A DNA stretch of 64,000 bases, from the NCBI GenBank assembly GCA_029861955.1, contig JAOTYK010000019.1:1-64000 (forward strand). Reading direction: 5' to 3'. Positions within the stretch are counted from its first letter, which is position 1. Each line of letters begins with the position of its first letter. The stretch comes from Acidobacteriota bacterium. Lineage in GTDB: Bacteria; Acidobacteriota; Polarisedimenticolia; Polarisedimenticolales; Polarisedimenticolaceae. Positions 16,009 to 24,509 of this stretch are shown piece after piece. The notes under the pieces are model-generated. The model did no database searches. It was not told where the DNA came from and was given only the letters and a program-made list of their open reading frames with translations. The translations under genes and the position numbers were made by a program.

Positions 16009-18366
16009 GTGGCCGAGTCGCGTCCCGCCGATGTGCAACAGCTCTACAACCAGGCCGAAGAGTCTTTCGAACACTATGAGGTCGTGAAGGATCTGGTCGA
16101 CGAGATGATCGACCTGATGCTGAACTACCGTCAGAGTGGTCATCCAGGTGGATCCCGATCGAAGGTTCACGTGTTTCTCACGCTTGTGCTGTCGGGTGCG
16201 ATGCGATGGGACCTGTGGCGTCCCTGGCGCCCGTTCTGCGATCGATTCGTGCTTTCGGCCGGGCACACCGTCCCATTGGTCTACGCGTCGCTGGCCGTGC
16301 TGAATGAGATCGCACGCAGACGACACAAGCAGACCGGAAACGAAGCATTCGCCTTTCCGAGCGACGGCCGGTACGCATTGACCTGGGAGGACCTGCTCGA
16401 CCTGCGGCACAACCAGGGTCTCGCCGGTCACGCGGAGATGGAAGGGAAGACGATGTTCCTCAAGTGGAACACCGGGCCGTCGGGGCATGGTATGCCGGCC
16501 GCCGCAGGGGAGGCCCTGGCGCTCCGGATGGCGGGTGCCCGAGAGGTCAGGGTGTTCGCCGTCGAAGGCGAGGGCGGATTGACACCGGGGGCGAGTCACG
16601 AGACGCGGAATAGCGCGTGGGGTCTGGGCCTGGACAATCTCACGTTTCTGGTGGACTGGAACGACTACGGGATCGATGACAACGCGATCTCCTCGGTGGT
16701 TCACGGCGCCCCCGTCGATTGGTTTGAGCCTAATGGGTGGAAGGTCGGCGGGACCGAACACGGATCCGAGTGGGGGCCGGTCTGTCGCGCGCTACTCGAG
16801 ACCGTCTACGGGCCCAATCCGAATCGCGCCCCGACGATGGCCTGGTTCAAGACCCGCAAGGGGCGCGGTTACTTGAAGTACGACAACAAGTCTCACGGTG
16901 CCGCGCACAAGATGAACAGTGAGCCGTTCTGGCAACTGCGCGACGGGTTTGCCGAGAAATACGGCGTCACCTACGAGGGGAAAGACCAGCCGACCCCCGA
17001 AGGGGAAGCGGCCGTCCGCGAACAGGCAGCCACCAATCTGCGTACGGCGATGAGCATTCTTGATGATCGCCCAGACGTGGTGGAGGCGATCGGCGATCGG
17101 TTGCTGAAGCTCGCCGAATCGGTGCCCGACTCGATTGATGGCATGCGTCTCGACGGAGGCGGCGCCGCGATCTTTCATGACGAGGCGCTCTACGATTTTC
17201 GCAACTATCCCGAGTCGGTCTACGCCAAGCCGGGTGAGATCAAACCGAATCGGACCGGGCTGGCGACCTGGGGTGCGTGGGTCAACAGTTACGCCCGTAA
17301 GAACTACAACCGACCGCTGTTCGTCGTCTGCTCCGCCGATCTTGCCGACTCGACCAACATCTCCGGTTTCGCCAAGGGCTACGGCGACGTGGAAGGCTAC
17401 GGCTGGTATCAGCGCGACGAGGACCCCGACGGCGTCTTGCTTCCGCAGCAGATTACTGAATTCACCAACGCAGGGATCTGTGTCGGTGCGGCGTCGGTGA
17501 ACCTGGCCTCGGATCCGATGAAGGAGTTCAACGGATTCTGGACCGGTTGCTCGACCTACGGTTCGTTCTCGTATCTGAAGTACGGGCCGATGCGTCTCTT
17601 CAGCCAGTTGGCCCAGGACTGCGATCTGAAGGTCGGCAAGGTGATCTGGGTCGCCGGTCATTCGGGGCCGGAAACGGCCGAGGATTCTCGAACCCATTTC
17701 GGCATTTTCTCCCCGGGAGTGACCCAGTTGTTTCCGGACGGTCATGTGATCGACCTGCATCCGTGGGAATACAACGAGGTGCCCGTCGTCCTGGCCGCAG
17801 CACTCAAGACCGACGCCGCCATCGTGGCACTGCACCTGACGCGTCCTGCCATCGAGATTCCCGATCGAGATGCGCTGGGAATGGATTCCCACTTCGAGGC
17901 AGCTCGGGGGGCGTATTTGATCCGAGCGTACGACGCGTCGCGACCGAAGGCCGGGACCGTGATCGTTCAGGGCTCATCGACGACCAACAACCTCGTCAAG
18001 ATCTTGCCGAAACTCAATTCGAGTGGCCCCAACGTGAAGATCGTCGCCGCGATCAGCCCGCAGCTGTTCGCGTTGCAGGATCGTGCGTATCGCGATTCGG
18101 TGCTTTCCGACAGCGATCGATGGGACTCGATGGTGATAAGCAACCGATCCCGGCGGGTCACCTCCGATTGGATCGCCCACCAACTCGTTGCCGAGTACTC
18201 CTTGACCTCCGACTTCGACGATCGCTGGCGCACCGGCGGCAGTGTCGACGAGGTCATCGATGAGGCCCACCTCTCATCTCGACATATAGCGGATGGGATC
18301 GAGCGGTTCGCCCGCGACCGTGATGAGCGGCTCCGACGGATGAAGGACCGGATTCCGGAAGCGTAG
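16009..18366 (+). CDS. Divergent transketolase-like thiamine diphosphate enzyme
   Basis: A 785-residue protein with transketolase order: an N-terminal ThDP-binding domain (about 25-330), a pyrimidine-binding domain (about 400-600) and a C-terminal domain. It is over 100 residues longer than standard transketolase. The diphosphate motif reads VEGEGG at 185-190, so the usual GDG aspartate is glutamate. The downstream asparagine ligand is kept in VDWNDYGID (Asn218). The family transfers two-carbon units between sugar phosphates, but the altered motif, the length and the aminotransferase partner suggest a special substrate. The start is GTG at 16009 after GGGGAG. It ends 2 bp from a convergent peptidase gene. 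Confidence 0.85.
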   Translation: MAESRPADVQQLYNQAEESFEHYEVVKDLVDEMIDLMLNYRQSGHPGGSRSKVHVFLTLVLSGAMRWDLWRPWRPFCDRFVLSAGHTVPLVYASLAVLNEIARRRHKQTGNEAFAFPSDGRYALTWEDLLDLRHNQGLAGHAEMEGKTMFLKWNTGPSGHGMPAAAGEALALRMAGAREVRVFAVEGEGGLTPGASHETRNSAWGLGLDNLTFLVDWNDYGIDDNAISSVVHGAPVDWFEPNGWKVGGTEHGSEWGPVCRALLETVYGPNPNRAPTMAWFKTRKGRGYLKYDNKSHGAAHKMNSEPFWQLRDGFAEKYGVTYEGKDQPTPEGEAAVREQAATNLRTAMSILDDRPDVVEAIGDRLLKLAESVPDSIDGMRLDGGGAAIFHDEALYDFRNYPESVYAKPGEIKPNRTGLATWGAWVNSYARKNYNRPLFVVCSADLADSTNISGFAKGYGDVEGYGWYQRDEDPDGVLLPQQITEFTNAGICVGAASVNLASDPMKEFNGFWTGCSTYGSFSYLKYGPMRLFSQLAQDCDLKVGKVIWVAGHSGPETAEDSRTHFGIFSPGVTQLFPDGHVIDLHPWEYNEVPVVLAAALKTDAAIVALHLTRPAIEIPDRDALGMDSHFEAARGAYLIRAYDASRPKAGTVIVQGSSTTNNLVKILPKLNSSGPNVKIVAAISPQLFALQDRAYRDSVLSDSDRWDSMVISNRSRRVTSDWIAHQLVAEYSLTSDFDDRWRTGGSVDEVIDEAHLSSRHIADGIERFARDRDERLRRMKDRIPEA

Positions 18367-18368
18367 GC

Positions 18369-19262
18369 TCAGTCCGGACGCGCGAACAGGGAAGGATCCA
18401 GCAGGGCGGTCGGATCGAACGGTACGTCGCCGATCTTGGCACCCCAGTGGAGGTGTGGGCCTGTCACTCGCCCGGTGGAGCCGGATAGGCCCACTCGTTG
18501 GCCGGCCTCGACGGCGTCGTCTTCCTTGACCTGTAGCTTGCTGAGGTGCGCGTAGAGCGTGAACAACCCGCCGCCGTGATCCAGGATGACGGTGTTCCCC
18601 GAGTAGTAGAGATCCTGGGCCAGCACGACGCGGGCGTCCCCGCTGGCGATCACCCCCGTGCCCTCTGCGGCCCGCAGGTCGAGTCCGGGGTGAGGGGAGC
18701 GAGGCGCGTCGTTGAAGAACCGGCGCAGACCGAAGATGGACGTCGGCTCGCCCGGCACGGGGCGGACGAAGGGGCCTTCGGCGATCGGCGCGTCGCGTTT
18801 AAGGTAGAGGGCGCGCAGCTTCCCGCGCTCGCGATCGAGCCGATCCCGTACGTCTGCCGGCGGTTCCACGTACTTCGAGGAGACGGATAGCCGTTCTTCG
18901 GGAAACTCCCGTGATTCGATCGTCAGCGCGTGGGTGCCGATCACCGTGTCCCCGTCGGTCGTCGTGCCACGTACCTCGATGACCTGGGCTCCCGCCATGG
19001 CATCCAGATCCACGAGCGTCCAGCCCACCCAGCGATGTCGGGCCGGATCTCGTGGGTCTGCCGTGAACTGGATCACACGCTCCAGGAAGGTGCCGCTCAG
19101 ATGGTCGAGCGGGACGTCCGAATCGGCCCAGACCCGGACCGGTTCTCCCGGTGCCAGCACGCGGCCGCCGACGTCGATTTCGAGCCCGGCGGACACGGGC
19201 AGCCTCGACGCAAGGGCGAGCATCAGGCAGGCGGTGGCGAACGGACTACGGGGCAGTTTCAT
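18369..19262 (-). CDS. Exported M23-family (LytM-type) peptidase
   Basis: A 297-residue protein with a signal peptide (about 1-25) and a C-terminal M23 domain. The zinc motif pieces are visible: HPGLDLRAAEGT (HxxxD) and later GPHLHWG (HxH). LytM-type enzymes cut peptide cross-bridges of peptidoglycan, and some relatives act as activators only. Here the catalytic residues are kept, so activity is likely. The N-terminal half (about 28-150) resembles a beta-sandwich and has no recognisable name. The gene converges on the transketolase gene. Confidence 0.9.
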   Translation of the reverse strand: MKLPRSPFATACLMLALASRLPVSAGLEIDVGGRVLAPGEPVRVWADSDVPLDHLSGTFLERVIQFTADPRDPARHRWVGWTLVDLDAMAGAQVIEVRGTTTDGDTVIGTHALTIESREFPEERLSVSSKYVEPPADVRDRLDRERGKLRALYLKRDAPIAEGPFVRPVPGEPTSIFGLRRFFNDAPRSPHPGLDLRAAEGTGVIASGDARVVLAQDLYYSGNTVILDHGGGLFTLYAHLSKLQVKEDDAVEAGQRVGLSGSTGRVTGPHLHWGAKIGDVPFDPTALLDPSLFARPD

Positions 19263-19301
19263 CCTTCCATCCTACCCCGGCTCCCGGGAGACCCGCGCCG
19301 T

Positions 19302-19330
19302 TTGATTCCGTTCGCATCGCGGGCTAGAGT
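19302..19330 (+). promoter_or_regulatory. Candidate sigma-70 promoter
   Basis: TTGATT and TAGAGT are separated by exactly 17 bp in the 128-bp divergent gap, about 60 bases before the ATG at 19391. Each box matches consensus at four of six positions. Confidence 0.42.
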
Positions 19331-19390
19331 GGTGGCGTCGTCTCGGCCGGATGCCGGGGCTTCCCCCAACGGAAAAACGGAGACCCGCCG

Positions 19391-20263
19391 ATGTCGTTCG
19401 GAGCCATCTTCACCGCGCTCTACTTCCTGCTCGTGGCAGCGGTGCTGACCTTCTCTCCGATCGTGACGACCCATGTTGGATTTCAGGTCAGTCGTTGGGG
19501 CGGGATCGCGCTACTGTTCTTCATGGCTCTCGCTCTGTTCGGCAATCGCGTCTGGGCAAGGTGGTGTGGGCTTCTGTTGTCAATCGCAATCGCGTCGGGA
19601 GTGTTGCTCTCCGGCGCCGAGGGTCCGATCATGCTGACCGTACTCATGGGCGCCATCGTAGGAGCCGTTCTGCTGTTGTTCCAGACCGGGGGTTCCTCGA
19701 CCCAGCGATCGGGGCCGGGGCCGATCACGACCGGCTTGATGCTGGCTTCCGGGGCGTCCGCTTCCATCGTGGTTGTCGGGCTGCTGTTCGCCAGTCAGTC
19801 CGGTAGCGCGATCGCGTCGCCGCAGCCCACTGGCGACGAGGTGATGCGCGTCTCACGGACCCGCGTCGAGTGGACCGACTTCGGTGCCGCGTTGCAGCTG
19901 GGTGAGCAGGACGATCTCCCGATCCTGGTCAGCTTCGAAACGCCCTGGTGCGGTTACTGCAAGAAGATGAATCAAGTCACGTGGCGCGATCAGCAGGTGA
20001 TCGATCGGCTCGGCGGGATCATCGCCGTTCGCATCAATGCAGAGTCCGCCGAGGAAGCGGGCGGCTATCGTGGGGTCGACGTCGCCCGTCGCTACAAGGT
20101 GCAGGGCTATCCGACGGTGATGCTGATGCGGGCGGATGGCCGGGTCATCTCCCGCACCAGCGGCTACCTCGCGCCGTCGCGATTGCTCTCCTGGCTCGAT
20201 GGGCAACTTGGGCGTCGTGCGCCGGCGTCTTCGGTATCGACGATTCCAGTCTCCGGATCCTGA
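19391..20263 (+). CDS. Membrane protein with C-terminal thioredoxin-fold domain (CGYC)
   Basis: A 290-residue protein. Its first 140 residues contain four to five hydrophobic segments (for example LYFLLVAAVLTF and MLTVLMGAIVGAVLLLF). The last 130 form a thioredoxin-like domain with active site PWCGYCKKM (CxxC at 187-190), followed by GYPTVMLMRADG with the cis-proline. The arrangement recalls DsbD-like or DUF255/thioredoxin_7 proteins, with the redox domain probably facing the periplasm. The domain suggests thiol-disulfide exchange but the partner is unknown. The TldD-like gene begins 3 bp after its stop, so they are co-transcribed. Confidence 0.83.
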   Translation: MSFGAIFTALYFLLVAAVLTFSPIVTTHVGFQVSRWGGIALLFFMALALFGNRVWARWCGLLLSIAIASGVLLSGAEGPIMLTVLMGAIVGAVLLLFQTGGSSTQRSGPGPITTGLMLASGASASIVVVGLLFASQSGSAIASPQPTGDEVMRVSRTRVEWTDFGAALQLGEQDDLPILVSFETPWCGYCKKMNQVTWRDQQVIDRLGGIIAVRINAESAEEAGGYRGVDVARRYKVQGYPTVMLMRADGRVISRTSGYLAPSRLLSWLDGQLGRRAPASSVSTIPVSGS

Positions 20264-20266
20264 TAG

Positions 20267-21919
20267 ATGACACCGGGCCTGGCCCTGACCTCGAGTCGTC
20301 GCGTCGCCGGAGTCGCCGCGGAAGAACTCCGTCGCGCGATGGCGATGATGAAGGCACCGGGACATCCGCGCCCCTACTTCCTCTCGTACCTGATCCGTGA
20401 CGAGGAGGCCTGGACCATCCAGGCTCGCTACGGTGCGGTCGGTCAGGACAGCCGGCGTCGGCGTCGCAACGCCTTCTGTGATGTTCGCGTCGGCTCCCAT
20501 CGGTATGACCAAGTGCGTGAGGGGGGGCTCGATGACAACGACAAGGAAGCCGAGTCCTACTCGTATGTCGATCTTCCGTTTGACGGTCATCTCGACGGCA
20601 CCCGTCACGGTCTGTGGAGGCTGGCGGACGCCCGCTATCGAGAAGCGCTCGAGACCCTGCTGAATAAACGGTCCCATGCGTTGACCTATCGTGATCAGAA
20701 CAGGGGCTTCCAGGCGTTCGAGAAACTGGAAGCCCGTCGCGCTGAGGACTGGAAGACCCTCCCGACCATCGATCATGACTTCTGGTTGGACTACGTGACC
20801 CGGGTCTCTCGATCCCTGAAGCGATACGGGGATATCAAAGATTCACACGTCGAGTTCTCGGCGGACCTGACCGCCCGTGTCTTTGTGGACTCGGTCGGGT
20901 CGCGAATCATCGAGAGTCACCCGGTGGTCTCTCTCGAGTGCTATCTGTGGCTTCTCTCGAAGCGCGGGGATGCTTTTCCGTGGACCCACAAGATCACGGT
21001 GACGGACCTCGAGGAACTTCCGGACGAGAAGGCGTTTCGTCGTCAGATCTCGAAGGTCGTGACGCAACTCCGCGCGTTGGCCGAGGCACCACTCGTTCGG
21101 TCGTTTTCCGGTCCGGCCTTCCTGGAGCCGATCCCGGCAGGACTCCTGATTCACGAGGCAGTCGGGCATCGACTGGAAGGATGCCGCTTGCTGGCCTCGG
21201 GAGAGGGACAAACCTTCAAGGGCGCGTTGGGGAAGAAAGTTCTTCCTTCGTTCCTCTCGGTCTACGACGACCCTCCGAGAACACACTACGACGGGTGCTC
21301 CCTGGTCGGTCACTACCGATACGACGACGAGGGAGTCGTCGCAGCACGGGCGAATCTGATCGAGGATGGCGTGTTGAAGGATTACCTGAGAACACGCGTC
21401 GGCCTCGCCCGTGGGCATCGATCCAACGGCCATGCGCGGTGTTGTTACCATGAGCGTCCGATCAGTCGCATGGGGGTGCTCTGCGTCGAAGCGCGGGACG
21501 GCCTCGAACGCAAGGCTCTTTGGCAACGGTTTCTTGACGAGATCGTCCGTTCCGGTGCGCCCTACGGTCTGCGCGTCGTCCACGCCAGCAGCGGGGAGAC
21601 GGCGACCGACGCCTACAACTTTCAGGCGTTCATGGGAGAGATCAATCTCGCTGCCCGGGTCTACCCCGACGGACGACAGGAGTGGATTCGAGGCGTCAAC
21701 TTCGTCGGCACGCCGCTCAATGCGACGCAGGGCATTGTCGCCGCCGGCCGCGTCGGAGAGGTGGATAATGCGTGGTGCGGCGCCGAGTCCGGCTACGTGC
21801 CGGTCTCGACGGTCTCACCGGCACTGGTCCTGTCGGAGTTGGAGTTACAGGCGAAACCCGAGCAACCCTACACACCGTATACGTACGAAATGCCGTGGGT
21901 TCGAGGCGCTCGTCGTTAG
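20267..21919 (+). CDS. Divergent TldD-like metalloprotease-family protein (550 aa)
   Basis: A 550-residue TldD/PmbA-superfamily protein with the zinc motif HEAVGH at 296-301 and the family stretch GEGQTFKG. The C-terminal region contains GVNFVGTPLNATQGIVAAG. It is longer than standard TldD (about 480) because of a 280-residue N-terminal part, and it is separate from the TldD/TldE pair at 2988-5782. No TldE partner adjoins it; instead it is tightly coupled to the membrane thioredoxin-fold gene. It may act as a homodimeric peptidase on exported or disulfide-bonded substrates, which is inference. Its stop overlaps the convergent gene by four bases. Confidence 0.85.
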   Translation: MTPGLALTSSRRVAGVAAEELRRAMAMMKAPGHPRPYFLSYLIRDEEAWTIQARYGAVGQDSRRRRRNAFCDVRVGSHRYDQVREGGLDDNDKEAESYSYVDLPFDGHLDGTRHGLWRLADARYREALETLLNKRSHALTYRDQNRGFQAFEKLEARRAEDWKTLPTIDHDFWLDYVTRVSRSLKRYGDIKDSHVEFSADLTARVFVDSVGSRIIESHPVVSLECYLWLLSKRGDAFPWTHKITVTDLEELPDEKAFRRQISKVVTQLRALAEAPLVRSFSGPAFLEPIPAGLLIHEAVGHRLEGCRLLASGEGQTFKGALGKKVLPSFLSVYDDPPRTHYDGCSLVGHYRYDDEGVVAARANLIEDGVLKDYLRTRVGLARGHRSNGHARCCYHERPISRMGVLCVEARDGLERKALWQRFLDEIVRSGAPYGLRVVHASSGETATDAYNFQAFMGEINLAARVYPDGRQEWIRGVNFVGTPLNATQGIVAAGRVGEVDNAWCGAESGYVPVSTVSPALVLSELELQAKPEQPYTPYTYEMPWVRGARR

Positions 21920-22719
21920 CGGTTGCGGAACGACAGGCCGACTCCGAAGAACCGATCATTCCCGCTGGTGACCTCGACACCCGTAGAAAAATCCAGTTGG
22001 ATTAGCGGGCGTAGGAGCCAGGTCACTCCGGCATCGATCCCATTCGCTGCACCGTCAGCGGCGCTCAGACCACTCTCGCCGAACGCCTCGACGAAAAACC
22101 CCCAACGCTCAGTGAGCGATCGACCGTAGGCCACCGTCCAGATTGCCGATGCGAGTTGATCGTCGTCTCCCGACGGATCCTCGACGGTATCGAGGCGCAC
22201 TCCGACGTTGTAGCCGACCCCGGCGCGGTCAGACAGCGTGTGAGAGAAGCTGAATCGAAAGGCCGGATCGGTTTCGTTTCGTCCCAGGTCGGGATCGCCA
22301 CTGGCAATCTGAATCTCCCCCAGTAGGGCGACCTGCGGCCGGGGGCCGGCCTCTTCGGCGAGCTTCCACTTGAATCCCAGGGACGCGTCACCGTTTCCGC
22401 GGACGCGCGGGCCCGAGGGAGTTTCGGGGCTGAGTTTCTGGTAGCCCGCGTAGCCAATACGAAGTTCCCAGCGTGGGTCCAACCCGATCCGAACCAGGGT
22501 CTGGGGCACGCTATCGATCTCCAGACGGACCCCCGGTTGGTCGACCTCAATCCGGCTATATCCCAGCTCAACCTGGAACGCTCCGGCGGCGATGGTCTCC
22601 GCGGACTCGGTCTGGTCGGGGCGATCGGTGACGAGCTCATCGCCGTTCGCCAGGGCGATCACAGGAAGTGCGAGGATCGCCACGAGAATCAGGTTCGCGG
22701 GTCGCCGAAAGCGTTTCAT
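21916..22719 (-). CDS. Outer-membrane-type 'transporter' family protein
   Basis: A 267-residue protein with a signal peptide (about 1-24, ending ALA-NG) followed by TDRPDQTESAETI. That opening is typical of the putative MetA-pathway/outer-membrane transporter family (Pfam PF13557). The rest alternates short hydrophobic and polar segments ending in aromatic or arginine residues (for example VGLSFRNR at the C-terminus), as expected for a beta-barrel. Function is unknown even in the family. It is divergent from ettA across a strong inverted repeat holding both promoters. Confidence 0.75.
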   Translation of the reverse strand: MKRFRRPANLILVAILALPVIALANGDELVTDRPDQTESAETIAAGAFQVELGYSRIEVDQPGVRLEIDSVPQTLVRIGLDPRWELRIGYAGYQKLSPETPSGPRVRGNGDASLGFKWKLAEEAGPRPQVALLGEIQIASGDPDLGRNETDPAFRFSFSHTLSDRAGVGYNVGVRLDTVEDPSGDDDQLASAIWTVAYGRSLTERWGFFVEAFGESGLSAADGAANGIDAGVTWLLRPLIQLDFSTGVEVTSGNDRFFGVGLSFRNR

Positions 22720-22757
22720 GAAACTCCTTTTGAGTAGTCAAAACCTTGAGAGCCGGG

Positions 22758-22796
22758 AGTATAGCAGGGGGCGGAGGGACCGCCACCTGCTATAAG
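22758..22796. promoter_or_regulatory. Divergent promoter pair inside a 35-bp nested inverted repeat
   Basis: Bases 22760-22794 form an imperfect dyad: outer arms TATAGCAGG and CCTGCTATA, one mismatch, inner arms GGCGG and CCGCC, and loop AGGGA (14 of 15 pairs). Each outer arm doubles as an extended -10 box. On the minus strand it is TGC-TATACT, reading towards 22719; on the plus strand it is TGC-TATAAG, reading towards ettA. A regulator binding the dyad could shut both promoters; alternatively the arms match simply because both are -10 boxes. Confidence 0.45.
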
Positions 22797-22826
22797 CTGC
22801 GTCGTTCGACCAAGCAGGAGACCCCG

Positions 22827-24503
22827 ATGCCCGAGTTTATCTACACCATGAAAGACCTGAGGAAGGTCGTTCCACCGAAACGAGAGATCCTCAAGGGGAT
22901 CTGGTTGTCGTTCTTCCACGGCGCGAAGATTGGCGTCCTGGGGAGTAACGGCGCCGGCAAGAGCTCGCTTCTACGGATCATGGCCGGCGAGGATACCGAG
23001 TTCGACGGCGAGGCCTTCCCGGGCAAGAAAGCGACGGTCGGTTTCCTACAGCAGGAACCGCGACTGGATCCCGACAAGACGGTCCTCGGGAACATCGAAG
23101 AGGGGGTTGCCGAGACCAAGGCCCTTCTCGATCGGTTTAACGAGCTATCGGATCGATTTGCGGAACCGCTGGAAGCGGACGAGATGGACAAGCTTCTGGA
23201 GGAACAGGCCAAGCTCCAGGATCGGATCGACGCGGTCGGCGCCTGGGAACTGGAGAGCCGTCTCGAGTTGGCGATGGACGCGCTTCGGTGTCCACCGGCC
23301 GAGTCGAGTGTCGAACATCTCTCCGGCGGCGAACGGCGGCGGGTCGCCCTCTGTCGACTCCTCTTGCAGCAGCCGGACCTCCTGCTGCTTGACGAACCGA
23401 CAAACCACCTCGACGCCGAGTCGGTGGCGTGGCTTGAGCGCCATCTCCACGATTACGCGGGTACGGTTGTGGCCATCACCCATGACCGATATTTCCTGGA
23501 TAACGTCGCCGGTTGGATTCTCGAATTGGATCGCGGCGAAGGCATCCCCTGGGAGGGGAACTACTCGTCGTGGCTCGAACAGAAGCGCGCGCGCCTCGAC
23601 AAGGAAGAGCGCGCGTCTGCATCGCGCAAGCGAACGCTCGATCGTGAACTTGAGTGGGTCCGAATGGCTCCACGCGCTCGTCAGGCCAAGAACAAGGCAC
23701 GAGTCAAGCGTTACGAGGAACTGCTGTCAGAGGATCACGAGAAGAGTTCCGCGTTGGAAGCGATCTACATCCCGGCAGGCAAGCGTCTGGGGGATGTCGT
23801 CGTCGAGGCCTCGGGACTCAGCAAGGGCTACGAGGATCGACTGCTGATCGATCAATTGGAATTCAGTCTTCCGCCCGGCGGAATCGTGGGTGTGATCGGT
23901 GCCAACGGCGCGGGAAAGACCACACTATTCCGGATGATTACCGGAGAGGAGAAGCCGGACTCGGGAACGCTTCGTATCGGCGAGACCGTAGAACTGGCGT
24001 ACGTCGATCAGTCTCGGGACGCCCTCGAGCCGGAGAAGACGGTCTGGGAGGCGATCTCCGAGGGCAACGAGCAGATCATGCTCGGCAAGCGCGAGGTGTC
24101 GTCGCGGGCCTATGCGTCCTCGTTCAACTTCAAGGGTGCCGACCAGCAGAAGCTGGTCAAGACCCTCTCCGGGGGGGAGCGCAACCGGGTTCATCTGGCT
24201 CGCACCCTGAAGAGCGGTGGAAACCTATTGCTACTTGACGAGCCGACCAACGATCTGGACGTAGACACGTTGCGTGCGTTGGAGGACGCCCTACTCAATT
24301 TCGCCGGTTGTGCCGTTGTCATCTCGCATGATCGCTGGTTCCTCGACCGGATCGCGACGCACATCCTCGCGTTTGAGGGGGATAGTCAGGTCGAATGGTT
24401 CAGCGGAAACTACCAGGAGTACGAGGAGGACCGGCGACGACGAATGGGTGATGACGCCGATCGTCCGCATCGGCTTCGGTATCGAAAACTAACGCGCGAC
24501 TAG
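22827..24503 (+). CDS. ettA: Energy-dependent translational throttle protein EttA (ABC-F)
   Basis: A 558-residue ABC-F ATPase with two nucleotide-binding domains and no membrane part. It has Walker [10 protein letters not shown] and GANGAGKTT, and signatures [11 protein letters not shown] and [11 protein letters not shown]. Walker B strands are [12 protein letters not shown] and [12 protein letters not shown], and the family linker [20 protein letters not shown] lies between. EttA binds the ribosomal E site and gates the first peptide bond according to ATP/ADP level. The ATG at 22827 with CAGGAG upstream was chosen because it gives the standard N-terminus. The ABC exporter genes start 6 bp downstream. 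Confidence 0.94.
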   Translation: MPEFIYTMKDLRKVVPPKREILKGIWLSFFHGAKIGVLGSNGAGKSSLLRIMAGEDTEFDGEAFPGKKATVGFLQQEPRLDPDKTVLGNIEEGVAETKALLDRFNELSDRFAEPLEADEMDKLLEEQAKLQDRIDAVGAWELESRLELAMDALRCPPAESSVEHLSGGERRRVALCRLLLQQPDLLLLDEPTNHLDAESVAWLERHLHDYAGTVVAITHDRYFLDNVAGWILELDRGEGIPWEGNYSSWLEQKRARLDKEERASASRKRTLDRELEWVRMAPRARQAKNKARVKRYEELLSEDHEKSSALEAIYIPAGKRLGDVVVEASGLSKGYEDRLLIDQLEFSLPPGGIVGVIGANGAGKTTLFRMITGEEKPDSGTLRIGETVELAYVDQSRDALEPEKTVWEAISEGNEQIMLGKREVSSRAYASSFNFKGADQQKLVKTLSGGERNRVHLARTLKSGGNLLLLDEPTNDLDVDTLRALEDALLNFAGCAVVISHDRWFLDRIATHILAFEGDSQVEWFSGNYQEYEEDRRRRMGDDADRPHRLRYRKLTRD

Positions 24504-24509
24504 CGACAG

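Noticed and set aside
16792-17892. 366-codon frame opposite the transketolase-like gene
   Set aside because: It mirrors codon bias of the real gene and shows no recognisable protein motif.
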